Part shown: positions 49,958-59,930 of the stretch, one piece after another
Layout: every line of letters starts with the position of its first letter
Numbering within the stretch: the stretch's first letter is position 1
Source: Agriotes lineatus
Lineage: Eukaryota; Arthropoda; Insecta; Coleoptera; Elateridae
Assembly: GCA_940337035.1 (NCBI GenBank)
Contig: CALNHX010005791.1
Span: 1-64,000, forward strand
Length of the DNA stretch: 64,000 nucleotides
Reading direction: 5' to 3'
Program-made: the position numbers and the translations under genes
Notes under the pieces: model-generated
What the model saw: the letters and a program-made list of their open reading frames with translations, nothing else
The model's database searches: none
Told to the model about the DNA's origin: nothing

Positions 49958-52150
49958 CTATAACTTCTGAAAACCATTTAAAATGAAGAAAAAATATCTG
50001 GCAAATAGTGATGGCCTCTTGATAGTGGACAAGGGTAAAATTTTAGAAATCTGTTGATGATCAATAATTGAGACGTCCTCTACATTGGGAAATACATATG
50101 AGGTACATTCATTGTGTTTTGTTTCTCTCATAAAAATGCAATAAAATCTTTGGCCAACAATTTCCAAAATTTTACCAATATAATATTTATTCTTATTACT
50201 AGGTACTATTGGTGAACTTTACTAAAATAAACTTCTCAATGCAAAGATCTTCGTCATATGTATTTTCCATTGTAGAAGGTGTACCCCTCGATGAAGACGA
50301 TATTTTATCATCTCCAATTTCTGTCTGTACATATTCCATATTGTCTATGTTCTGGTTTTCATTTGTACAGTTTGATATATCACTAGTATCTACAGATATT
50401 TCTCCTTCTATGTTATTAGCCATATCTTTTAATACTGTTTCGCTATTGCTAGTTTCAATTTCTACATAGGATGGTAATTCTTGAAGTATTAACTCTGCTC
50501 CACTGTTATTACCAAAGTCACTTTCTAAATTTTCCTCAGCTTGATCGCTGGCAATTCCATTATCGCTTGCATGCCAATCAGAGTCTTTATCCATATCTGT
50601 ATCTATATAGTTAGGTTCACTTAAAGTACTGTCGCTAGAATCGCTCTCAATAATACGCTTTTTCTTTCTTGCACCTTGTTACTTCACCTGAGCAGTTTCT
50701 TTACTATTAGAAACCTTTCTTTTCAAGCCCTTCAGTTTTTTTGGTTTCTTTTCTTCTTCAATGTCTGCTTCATTTGCGGTAATAACTTCAGCACCGGCAG
50801 CTACTCGTTTTCTAGGCGTCTGTGTTTCTAAATGACTTTGTTTAACTGTTGCCAACAGTACATTTTCAAATGAAACACTGGAGCTCTGATGTGGGGTCAC
50901 TATTTCTTCAATTTGTCCATTTCCCTGAAACTCCTCCTATCGTTTCAAGGCATGTGGATCATACTTTTCTTTAGGAAAAACTGTCCTATCAAAGGGACAT
51001 ACATATACCTCCTTTGCGAAAACCATTTGCAATGATACTAGGATTAAGTCGGTTCCATACTTCACCAAAGAGCATCGCAAATTGTTTTTTAGGAATGCGC
51101 ATTCCTGTATGCTTCCTTTGCCAAATACATAACTTTTGGTCCCATTGATCTTTTAGGGATTTAAAAACAGACAGATATACTGGCTGTAACAGGTGGCTTG
51201 TATGGGGTGATAACTTTAAAATAGTTAGATCATGTTCACGTGCTAACTCCAAACTTTGTGACATGAGTGGCATGTCCGTCATATAATAACAGAACTGGAC
51301 GCTCAGGACCAACAGCAGGAATCAATGTTTTCCCTAGATAATTCTAAAAAATGTCGCTGGTTATCCAACCATTCTGGCTGGCAGCATACGCCATACCAGA
51401 ATATGTTTCTTCCACTTTTGATTCATCTGGCACCCAGCTACTCCAAACATTGAGGCCTTTGAAAATAATCAGAGGTGGTGCTTTTCGCCCATCTGCACTA
51501 GCTGCAGCTAAGCATGTTATATTTTCTTTGCCACTGCCTCCTGTAGTCCTAGAGCTTGGTTTTCCTTTCTGTCCACCTATCTTTGTCTTTGATGGATCAG
51601 TGAATACCGGTGTTTCATCCGGATTCCAAATCTGAGCGGGTTTATTAAATAAACCTAACTTCTCCAGTGTTGAATGAAGTAAAGTGAAATAATCATTTAT
51701 AATTGAAACAATCATTTATAATAAATGAATCTGTCATTTTCGTTCTCGAAAATTCGAGTGACTGGGGTTTTTTGATAGACAGTTGACGCCTACGTTTGAA
51801 ATTAAGGAACCAATCCTCTCCAGGGCGAATGTTCTTAAACGGTGTCTGCAAATTGTTTTCTAAAACTTCAACTCTGCTTAGCCCAAATCCCCATTTTCCA
51901 AAATCTTTAAATAAGCTGCTACTTGTTCTTCTACAGTTATGGATAGCGCTGTGGGTCGGCCTAATGATTTACTTTTAACTTTACGCCTACCACTTCAATA
52001 GCAATTTAAAGTGGTGTAGGATATATTATATAATCCACTTGCTTTTCTAGTGGTTAAGGTTCCTCGCCTTACTTCATTAATTGCAAGTTGAATATTTTCT
52101 TGGGTATAACCACCTCCTCTCGTCGTTTTTCGAACATAATTCCTTCCCAT
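49958..52150 (-). pseudogene. Pogo/Tigger transposase with C-terminal extension
   Basis: Start ATG at 52148-52150: MGRNYVRKTTRGGGY, then a psq-type helix-turn-helix (NIQLAINEVRRGTLTTRKAS), a CENP-B/Tc5-type DNA-binding region (SLGRPTALS, PGEDWFLNFKRRRQ near 51830-51790), and the DDE domain: QIWNPDETPVF (first D, near 51625), GSGKENITCLAAASADGRKA, LLLYDGHATH (second D, near 51270) and SPHTSHLLQPVYLSVFKSLK near 51210-51150. Pogo proteins normally have PLDV after LLQ; here the Asp is replaced by Tyr, so the third catalytic residue appears lost. A Lys-rich, acidic tail follows (50900-50200), ending with IGKILEIVGQRFYC and VFPNVEDVSIID blocks (50165-50060) known to me as a tail of some arthropod pogo proteins. 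Frameshifts lie near 51715, 51345 and 51260, and there are stops near 50940 and 50680. Confidence 0.88.
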
Positions 52151-52370
52151 GATTGGCCAGAAACTGCAAGAGAATATATAAAAATTAAGAGGGGAAAGTG
52201 CAATCAGTTCATTGCACTTACCCGTGCAACTGTTATTGCACTTGTCCCAGTAACAGATTTTATTTGTTCCTCACTTGTAAACATCAATTTATCAGGTCAC
52301 TGTATTAATCAAGAAAGTTTATTTTAACAAGTTACTAACTTGCAAAACCTTTACAAGTTAACTGTCAGTT

Positions 52371-52887
52371 TTACAAGCGTGCTCATAGATAAATGATAGC
52401 GTGCAAAGCCCGAGTTGTCTTCCTTAGTATGCGTCATATTGATGAATTTAGTTGCTTGTCAGTTTTTTACATTTTGAATAAATGGTAAATTTCTAGTTAT
52501 TTACAAGTGAGGAATAAATAAAATATTCAACAACACACGCAAGGTAACAGGTTTTACTGGCTCAAGAAGGTGACTGGCTCGCCCTCTTACCAAGCTAGTA
52601 ATGTTATAGTATTTAACATTACTAGCTTGGTAAGAGGGTTTTTACTGGCGAATAGAAGGATATGACTGGCTCGCCTGCGGCTCGCCAGTCACCTTCTTGA
52701 GCCAGTAAAACCTGTTACCTTGCGTGTATTGTTGAATATTTTATTTGTGCCTCACTTGTAAATAACTAGAAATTTACCATTTATTCAAAATGTTAAACTG
52801 ACAAGCAACTAAATTCATCAATATGACACGTACTAAGGAAGACAACTCTGGCTTTGCAGCTATCATTTGTCTATGAGCACGCTTGTA
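52371..52887. repeat. Palindromic element P1 inside the pogo transposon
   Basis: The left arm from ACAAGCGTGCTCATAGATAA (52373) pairs with the right arm ending TCTATGAGCACGCTTGT (52887). Arms are about 210 bases with only a few mismatches. The centre contains an inner 55-base palindrome (52583-52637, CTCTTACCAAGCTAGTAATG...) and the core GGCTCGCCTGCGGCTCGCC at 52668-52686. It is one of two nested palindromes that share the same arm sequence. Confidence 0.85.
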
Positions 52888-52986
52888 AAATTTTACTGGC
52901 TAGCCAGTAAAAAATTTTATTTCATACTGCATCGTAAAACCCATGTTTAAGTTAATGATTTTAGTCCGGAAAATGAGGCTTTACGG

Positions 52987-53081
52987 TATCAGGTCCGGTA
53001 AAACATTTTACCGGACTCAAATGAAATAAACCGGTCCGGTAAAACATTTTACCGGACTCAAATGAAATAAACAGGTCCGGT
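52987..53081. repeat. Short tandem array of a GTCCGGT...ACCGGAC hairpin unit
   Basis: Two complete units of about 43 bases, each GGTCCGGTAAAACATTTTAC followed by CGGACTCAAATGAAATAAAC. A third unit is split by palindrome P2 (GGTCCGGT on its left, ACCGGACTC on its right), showing that P2 arrived after the array formed. Confidence 0.8.
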
Positions 53082-53868
53082 AATAGTATTTAACATTACA
53101 AGCCAGGTAAAACAGTTTTTACTGGCGATAGGATTGGGATGACTGGCGAGCCGTTAGGCGAGCCTGTCATATCCTTGAGCCAGTAAAAATGGTTACCTGG
53201 TGTGTTTTGTTGAATATTTTATTTGTTTCTCACTTGTAAATAACTAGAAATTTACCATTTATTCAAAATGTCAAACTGACAAGCAACTAAATTCATCAAT
53301 ATGACACATACTAAGGAAGACAACTCTGGCTTTGCATGCTATCATTTATCTATGAGCGCGCTTGTAAAATATAACTGGCTAGCCAGTAAATTTTTTACTG
53401 GCTAGCCAGTTAAGAAACATTTTCAAGGTGAATATAGTGACTTGATAAATTGATGTTTACAAGTGAGGAACAAATAAAACATTTTATTTGTTCCTCACTT
53501 GTAAACATCAATTTATCAAGTCACTATATTCACCTTGAAAATGTTTCATAACTGGCTAGCCAGTAAATTTTTAACTGGCTAGCCAGTTATATTTTACAAG
53601 TGTGCTCATAGATAAATGATAGCGTGCAGCCTTCCTTAGTATGTGTGATATTGATGAATTTAGTTGCTTGTCAGTTTGACATTTTGAATAAACGGTAAAT
53701 TTCTAGTTATTTACAAGTAAGGAACAAATAAAATATTCAACAATACACGCCAGGTAACCATTTTTACTGGCTCAAGGATACGACAGGCTCGCCTAACGGC
53801 TCGCCAGTCATCCCAATCCTATCGCCAGTAAAAACTGTTTTACCTGGCTTGTAATGTAAAATACTATT
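53082..53868. repeat. 787-bp near-perfect palindrome P2
   Basis: It starts AATAGTATTTAACATTACAA and ends TTGTAATGTAAAATACTATT. The arms 53082-53479 and 53482-53868 pair almost throughout around AATAAAACATTTTATT. Each arm contains, in order, a sub-hairpin with loop core GGCGAGCCGTTAGGCGAGCC (53145-53164; inverse at 53786-53805), the approximately 200-base arm module shared with P1, and an ACTGGCTAGCCAGT micro-palindrome. It is flanked by GGTCCGGT and ACCGGACTC, halves of a tandem unit present intact at 52987-53078. Confidence 0.88.
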
Positions 53869-53960
53869 ACCGGACTCAAATGAAATAAATCAATAATCAA
53901 ACTATTTATTATTTTCAATTGAAAAATTTTTTTTGTGTAGTTTTAAGTAAAAATCTAATA

Positions 53961-54106
53961 ATTGCAGTATGAAATAAAACGCATTACGACATACGTCCGG
54001 TAAACTTTTACAGTAGCTCGTCTCAACATTCCAGACTCGGCTCCTACGTCGCCTCGTCCCGAAACTGTAAACTTGCGTTTACCGGACTTATAACGTAAAT
54101 TACTAT
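53961..54106 (+). repeat. Hairpin element with GCAGTATGAAATAAA head and TACTAT edge
   Basis: GCAGTATGAAATAAAACGC leads into a stem GTCCGGTAAACTTTTACAG (53995-54013) pairing with CTGTAAACTTGCGTTTACCG (54065-54084). The loop carries CTCGGCTCCTACGTCGCCTC (54037-54056). It ends TAACGTAAATTACTAT at 54106. The head and edge, but not the stem, recur at 63624-63738. Confidence 0.75.
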
Positions 54107-54196
54107 ACTGGCTAGCCAGTTAAGAAACATTTTCAAGGTGAATGCAGTGACTTGATAAATTGATGTTTACAAGTGAGGAACAAATAAAATACTATA
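54107..54196. repeat. Third copy of the palindrome P2 centre arm
   Basis: ACTGGCTAGCCAGTTAAGAA ... GATGTTTACAAGTGAGGAAC repeats the inner part of the left arm of P2. Its inverse also lies at 52262-52305, in the pogo 5' flank, which is probably where the arm sequence was originally copied from. Confidence 0.8.
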
Positions 54197-54501
54197 CCTG
54201 GGGCAAGTGTAATCACCTAAACAACCTAACTATGCATTACATTTTCAAGAAGCAAGAAGATACACTATATAGTACTCAAGTGTAATTGTTACATAAATAA
54301 AATTACTTACCTCAACTTTTAAGACTCTGCAATATTTCTTACTTGCACCACTTGCACTCACCACCATTTACGATTGACATAAATGTCATTGTCAAAGTCA
54401 CAGTCTGTAAAGTAGCGGGCTTTTTCAGTTATTGTTGTGGCATACTCCAGGGGTACCCAAAATGTTTGCAAACATACTATACGCTACACGAAACTATTAT
54501 G
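54197..54501. other. Pogo right sub-terminal region
   Basis: Non-coding. Contains GGGGCAAGTGTAATC near 54203 and TTGCACCACTTGCACTC near 54342, words related to the pogo end sequence. Confidence 0.55.
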
Positions 54502-54949
54502 TTTTTTTGTATTCGCTCCCCAAACTGGTTACTTTGGAAACTGTCTAGGATCCTCAAAATGGCCATTTAGAGGCCTTGTACTTAAAGTCGTCATGGCAAC
54601 ATTTTAGCGGACTCAAACATTAGTTGCCATGACGACTTTAAGTACAATGCCTCTAAATGGCCATTTTGAGGATCCTAGACAGTTTCCAAAGTAACCAGTT
54701 TGGGGAGCGAAAAATACATTTTCGCGCGGCCTCCTAATATAATGCCGCGTTAATGGTAATTGAAACTTCATATTATAATGTTTGGAGAGCTAATACAAAA
54801 AAACGTTGTATGCAACACGTCCTCAAATGGCTTTAGAGGACTCATCTTCATATTACGGACTCGGCTGCGCTTCGCTCCGCCTCGTCCGGAAACATTACGA
54901 CTCGTCCCCTAAAGCCTTGCTTTGAGGACTAGTTACATAAAATACTATT
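54502..54949 (+). mobile_element. MITE A, copy 2 (full length)
   Basis: The most complete copy: TTTTTTTGTATTCGCTCCCC edge, two 88-base arms (54512-54600 and 54624-54711) folding on each other, a middle part TAATATAATGCCGCGTTAAT, then a smaller stem-loop (TCCTCAAATGGCTTTAGAGG with CCCTAAAGCC...TTTGAGGAC) whose loop holds CTCGGCTGCGCTTCGCTCCG (54860-54879). It ends ACTAGTTACATAAAATACTATT-like at 54949. It is inserted in the right arm of the pogo element. Confidence 0.92.
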
Positions 54950-55005
54950 AAATTTTTACGGTGTGATTGCACTTTCCATGATTTTGCACTTACCCCACTT
55001 GACCT

Positions 55006-55689
55006 TAACGCAATTATTTTTATTAATTATGTGGAAATCCTCAGTGGACACACTACGTGAACGAAATTACAAACGCCACTCAATCAAAATCATCAAATTA
55101 TATTGTAGTAGTTGCCGAATCACGAACATGTGGATACAAGTTCGTACTCGGAACGCTACATACTATGTATCCAGCCAAAGATGAGCCCTGCGTCATCATT
55201 ACACGAAGTTGAAACAAAAATCGTTTTCCCTATGCGTCACTCTCTTTATTTAGAAGTGCGACAAGGATAGCATTACATTAGCATGTCTCTGGGTGTTTGG
55301 AAATGGATTTGTCTGTAAAACACAGTGTTGCCGACTTTTAATTATAAGTCCCTAGATCAAATGAAGATATTATCAGTAAACAGTAAAAACAACGACATAT
55401 ATTAGCAAAACTATTTGGAAAGAATTGAGTGCTATTAATACGCAAATTATACATAAATTAGGTCAATTTTCAGGATTATTTATAATCTTTCACCAATTTT
55501 TGTAATAAAAACCGGAATTATAGGCAACATTGTATGTGTCCATAAACGATGATGAACATCTGATCTGTCCTTCACATTTTTTGAGGTTATTTGTCATATA
55601 AACGCTTTTTGACAGTTTTGTACTAGTTCACTAATAATAAGCAGCAGTTCTTTCCAAGGTTAAGAAAAAGTGTAAATTTATGCATTAAT
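55006..55689. other. Spacer right of the pogo element
   Basis: No repeat was recognised. The stretch 55020-55330 is less AT-rich, with open but motif-free frames (73 codons from 54963 on the plus strand). Confidence 0.35.
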
Positions 55690-56060
55690 ATGGCACGCAA
55701 GGCAAGACATTGCTCACAGTTTCGGTAATTGTTGCTGAATTTATTGAACTATTTCGAGAAGGAAAAAACGGTAGGCCTTTATCTTGTGTGTAGGTAGGAG
55801 GTATGACAAGTTAACTTATTATTTATGATCTTTTGTACAATTGTTTGTCTATTGCGGCGCGCGGCGGAGACTTTAGGAATTAGCATGTCTACTGTTAAAG
55901 GGCGAATACTCGGAGAAGTAACCAACTAGTTTTATCTAGTCCTGGTACCTACAAAGTGATCCCGCAAGAAATCGAAAACTGCAGGCCTACCAGATTCTTC
56001 TAAACTGGTCATCAGTGAAACTATGTATGTATAAGATGCATAGAGAAGGTTTGACGTATG
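55690..56060 (+). pseudogene. Tc1/IS630-like transposase N-terminal fragment (helix-turn-helix)
   Basis: Plus strand: MARKARHCSQFR then stops, IVAEFIELFREGKN in another frame, then LGISMSTVKGRILGEV (55880-55925; the helix-turn-helix), KSRKKSKTAGLPDSSKLVI (55970-56020) and a helical end HREGLTYDVY near 56045. The order matches the N-terminal part of the Tc1-related transposase family whose catalytic part is seen at 61078-62352, but the two loci are separate copies. The catalytic domain is absent here. Confidence 0.55.
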
Positions 56061-56219
56061 ATGTTTATTTAAATTATGAGCTTCAGGAGCAACAGAAGCA
56101 GTTTATACATTGTTCTACATGACGTTGGATTTAAATTTCTCAAAGACGAGCACTTTCAGTGTACCATCACAACCAACATCCTGACTACCTACGCTGCACA
56201 CCAACATCAAAGGATTTCT

Positions 56220-56718
56220 ACAAATGAACTCAGTGTCCGAGAAACTAAGAAGGAAATTAATCAATTAAAACTTCGAAAAGCAGCTGGGCCAGATAGCATA
56301 CCATCTGAGCTATTCAGTTTCTACCATTCTAGCACAGCACATTTACTGCATCCACATAAACAGACATTTCGAACACCAGAAGAATATCGACAGAGTGGAA
56401 GGACGGTCTCATTATCAGACTGCTAAAGAAAGTTCATCTGGGTGAGGGTCGAAATTGACAAAAGATCGCTCTTCGTAACCATCGAACCCACCCTTCGCAA
56501 TGAGCAAGCAGATTTCAGCCCCCATGGCTTACTACGGTTATATCAGTACATCTTAACAGCTCATCGAATACTTCCTTTTCTGTTGGGTTCCATCCCTGTG
56601 GGTTCCAGCAACCAATACTCATGTACTGTTTTCGCAACTTCCATCTACTTAAACAATTTCTATCCCTGTTCCTACGTATTATTAATGTGATTTTAATATA
56701 ATAATAATAATAATAAAA
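56220..56718 (+). pseudogene. LINE reverse transcriptase fragment with (TAA)n tail
   Basis: Plus strand: ELSVRETKKEINQLKLRKAA then GPDSIPSELF (56230-56310) is the conserved segment just before the RT. Next come RTPEEYRQSGRTVSLSDC and, after shifts, LLKKVHLGEGRN-like and HPSQ-type stretches. The sequence stops at a (TAATAA)n microsatellite (56697-56716), typical of R1/I-type LINE 3' ends. The polymerase core is missing, so this is an internally deleted copy. Confidence 0.6.
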
Positions 56719-56952
56719 TAAAATTTTATAAATATTATTGAAAAATATTTTTTGCTTAATTTCAATTAAAATCTCTGCAAACGTCAGTTAATTGTCACAA
56801 TATGAATGCTGATTTGACTAGACATTTTTTAATCTTATACCACACAGACAGCATTGATAACCAGGGCTCTTCTTTCGTCAGATGCATAGTATAAGTATCA
56901 CGAGCCGTAGTCGGGAATCAGGCTCCTCCATCAGGCAACGTTTCTTGATGGG
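56719..56952. other. Penelope-like element 5' flank
   Basis: AT-rich, no coding. GATGCATAGTATAAGTATCACGAG near 56880 was examined for a 5' hammerhead motif without success. Confidence 0.35.
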
Positions 56953-58824
56953 GTGTGTACTGGAAGATATAGTTTAAAAAATATATACACTATCTGGAAT
57001 AACCTTGGGAATCTAAATCTGAAGGGTTTCATTCTTTTTGCAATGGCAGAAGACATTAGACAGGAATGCAGGATTAGAAACAAAATCATACTAGAACGAC
57101 CTTACACAATCAGACAAAATATATCCAAACAAGAAAAACATTTACTACACACACTAAAAACCGATAACACAATTAAAATTCTACCTGCAGACAAAGGCAA
57201 CGCCACAGTAATACTTGACACAACCACATACAACGAAAAACTTTTAACACTAATTAGTGAGGGACAATACACTAAACTAAATAAAGATCCAACACATACA
57301 ATAGAAACAAAAATATACAGAACACTTTACAAACACAGAGAACAATTTACAGATTTTGTAAGACGATAACTAACACCACGCTACAGTAAACCACCACATT
57401 TTTATGGATTACCAAAGATACACAAACCAAATGTACCACTTAGGCCAATAGTTAGTTCTATAGGTTCTCCTTGTCACAGTTTAGCTAAATATCTACTTAA
57501 AATACTGACTCCTATATCAGGAAATACAGACACGTATATAAAGAACACGCCACATTTCCTTGAAAAACTTAAAGAAGCAAACATAAACACACAGCACTTA
57601 ATGGTTAGTTTCGATGTAGTTAGTCTCTTCACTAATGTTCCAGTAGACAAAACACTCAACATCATTAAACATAGGCTACAAAGCGATAACACATTACATA
57701 CACGAACAACATTAAACGTTGGTACCATTATGGAACTTTTAACACTATGCATTAAAACGACATACTTTCAACTAAACAATGAATTTTACCAACAAGATTT
57801 CGGGATGCCAATGGGTTCACTTTTATCTCCCATTGTTAGTAACATTTTTATGGAAGACTTTGAACAACAACATGTCTACACATACACCAACAAACCAGTA
57901 GTTTGGTGGAGGTATGTCGATGATGTTTTTGCAATTTGGCCTCATGATATGGATGAGGTGGACAAATTTCTTGAACATATAAACAGTAAAGAAACCTCCA
58001 TCAAATTCACATTAGAAACAGAGAAAAACAATCAGTTACCCTTTCTTGATACACTAATCACACGCACAATAAATACTTTTGAAACATCAGTATACCGTAA
58101 GAAAACCAATACTAATAGGTACTTACATTTTAATTCCAACCATCACAAAAACATAAAGACAGGCGTTGTAAAAAGTCTCTACGACAGAGCCAAAGTTGTT
58201 TGCTCTAATGATAACATTCTCAAAAAAAAGAAAGAATTTATTATTAATGTTTTACAAGATAATGGCTATCCAGAGACTCTTGTTCGGAACATTTTCAATA
58301 CACGAAGCAATGCCACACACATACAAAGGAATGACACTCAAAAATATAATACTCTAACTATACCATATATTCCAGGCATATCTGACAAAATTAGACGAAT
58401 TGGAAATAGATTCAATGTTAGGACGGTATTCAAAACGATGAATACTTTGCGGTCAGTTCTTACAAAAACTAAATCGTTCAACGAAGAGCAAAATTCAAGG
58501 AATTGTATATATAGTATTCCCTGTGAATGCGGGAAATATTATATCGGTGAAACATCCAGACCTTTAGCAGTTAGAGTTAAAGAACATAAAAATATGATGA
58601 AAACGTATCAGTTCAATAAGTCTAAGCTGGCAGAACATGCTTGGGATGAAAACCATAAAATACAATGGGACAACACAAAGATCTTGTCTAAAGAATCGAT
58701 GTCAACTAGGCGAAAAATTAAGGAAACGGCATGTATTTTACTTAACGAAGAAAAATGTGTGTCGTCTTTCTCAATATTTTTAGACAATAGTTGGCTATCG
58801 ATTCTTAAAGATGAGATCAAGTAG
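56953..58824 (+). pseudogene. Penelope-like element: reverse transcriptase plus GIY-YIG endonuclease
   Basis: One frame from about 56953 to the TAG at 58822-58824 is broken only by TAA at 57367-57369. N-terminal block: KILPADKGNATVILDTTTYN (57176-57235). RT: PPHFYGLPKIHKPNVPLRPI (57390-57450), SFDVVSLFTNVPVDKTL (57607-57657), DFGMPMGSLLSPIVSNIFME (57796-57855), and the catalytic WWRYVDDVFAIW (57902-57937). Then LPFLDTLITR, and near the C-terminus IPCECGKYYIGETSRPLAVR (58517-58576), the GIY-YIG nuclease with its zinc-finger-like CEC, and HAWDENHKIQWDNTKIL. Penelope-like elements use these two enzymes for target-primed insertion. One nonsense codon makes it inactive as written, but it is otherwise well preserved and probably young. 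Confidence 0.94.
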
Positions 58825-58927
58825 GTATAGATATCAACAAACGTCAATGTCAAACAACTCATTGGAGGTTGGTCGTTTTTCCTTCCAGTGAAAAAAGCTA
58901 AGTCCTTGTTCGTTTTAACTGTTATTC

Positions 58928-58961
58928 GTTGATAACGAGGGCAGATTGTCCCTCGAAACGT
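58928..58961 (+). ncRNA. Degenerate hammerhead-ribozyme-like motif of the Penelope-like element
   Basis: Downstream of the ORF lies TTGATAAC, then GAGGG/CCCTC forming a 5-bp stem, then GAAAC. The GAGGG...CCCTCGAAAC part matches hammerhead stem II plus the GAAA core. The CTGATGA core half is altered to TTGATAA, so self-cleavage is unlikely. Penelope-like elements are known to carry hammerheads in their terminal repeats. Confidence 0.55.
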
Positions 58962-59070
58962 TCGTTCTTAATATTTTCGTTATCTAATATTTTTTGCAGA
59001 GTGGCGAAATACCCAAATAAGAATATGAATTATGAATTCACGCCACAAAGAAGTTTCAGAGATTATCAGA

Positions 59071-59207
59071 AATAGTATATTACATACAGAAGTGAAAAGT
59101 GTTTCATTCCTGTCGAGAGATTAAGTAGTTAACCGAGACGCGTAGCGTCGAGGTGAACTTTATCTCGAGACAGGAATGAAACTTTTCACCATGGTATGTA
59201 TACTATT
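59071..59207. repeat. 137-bp minimal AATAGTA hairpin element
   Basis: AATAGTATATTACATAC (59071-59087) and GTATGTATACTATT (59194-59207) are terminal inverted repeats. Inside, GTGAAAAGTGTTTCATTCCT (59093-59112) extended by GTCGAGA pairs with TCTCGAGACAGG plus AATGAAACTTTTCAC (59163-59189). The loop holds CGAGACGCGTAGCGTCGAG (59134-59152). This is the cleanest example of the hairpin family discussed in the findings. Confidence 0.85.
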
Positions 59208-59524
59208 TTATTCGCAACCACTTTATTCTAAACAATAATTGGAAAAATTATTATATTATGATACGACAGGTTGTGACGCGCATGAATGGATCAACGAGAT
59301 TCCCAGTGTCTTTACCTACTCAGCGGTGGGGAATGGATCGCTCATGAATGGATCAACGAGATTTCCATTGTCCCTACCTACAAAATGGTCGGGAATGGAT
59401 TCATTTCCAACCGGCAATCACTTTTCCGACCGGTTGGAAAGTTACAAGTTGAGAATCATTTTCCAACTTTTTAAAAGTCAGTAATGATCTTATTACATAT
59501 ATGGTTGCGAATAAAAGTATTATA
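59201..59524. repeat. Adjacent hairpin-edged element with TACTATTTTATTCGCAACCA ends
   Basis: TACTATTTTATTCGCAACCA (59201-59220) is inverted as TGGTTGCGAATAAAAGTATT (59502-59521). It shares its first seven bases with the end of the 137-bp element, so the two abut or overlap. The interior contains the tandem duplication below and a CCGACCGGTTGG-type palindrome near 59425. Confidence 0.75.
59281..59404. repeat. Two diverged 62-bp tandem units
   Basis: CATGAATGGATCAACGAGAT starts both 59281 and 59343. The rest of each unit (CCTAC, GGGAATGGAT words) is similar with scattered differences. Confidence 0.8.
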
Positions 59525-59930
59525 CAGGTACACTACATAGGCGGTGACATCAGAATGGGGCAATTTCGTTAATTTATTGCGCCCAAACGATACGATTTTT
59601 GACTGAATAAAAAAATACGGGTCAATTATTTTTCATTGTAGTTTCAGTTTCCAAATTTTTTTTTTAAGTATAATACTCCATCGGAGTAACTTTTCTTACA
59701 ATAGGCTATCAGGTTGGGATATTGGGTCTTTACCTCTTGAACAATATTATTCAATAAACAAAGGCCTCAGGCAATATTCAGTTATTTTGGGTGTATCAAA
59801 AACCAACAATGGTAGTAGAAATTTTATTGCCCTTTAAACAGTACAAGCTTATTTCTACTTTGCCGTACACTAGCGGTTCTATTATTTTTTATTTTAGTTA
59901 GATAACACATCCTTAAATTAAAATATTTTA
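59525..59930. other. Spacer
   Basis: AT-rich, with a T run at 59657-59666; no coding or repeat recognised. Confidence 0.35.

Larger units (their letters stand above)
49325..55005 (-). mobile_element. Pogo/Tigger-type DNA transposon (5681 bp) with nested palindromic insertions
   Basis: The ends AGGTCAAGTGGGGTAAGTGC and its exact inverse (22 bases identical, extended by AA) are flanked by TA at 49323-49324 and 55006-55007, the expected TA duplication. Sub-terminal copies of TTGCACTTACCC/GGGGCAAGTG words recur (52195-52260, 54200-54215, 54965-55000) and could be transposase-binding repeats. Inside are a minus-strand pogo transposase (49958-52150), a hairpin MITE (49492-49744), a palindrome cluster (52371-54196) and MITE A copy 2. 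Confidence 0.93.

Noticed and set aside
53041..53600. CRISPR-like array from repeated CCGGT and ACTGGC words
   Set aside because: Units are palindromic halves and tandem repeats without regular unique spacers; the context is a eukaryotic transposon.
58608..58862. Minus-strand frame over the Penelope-like endonuclease
   Set aside because: Shadow of the GIY-YIG coding strand.
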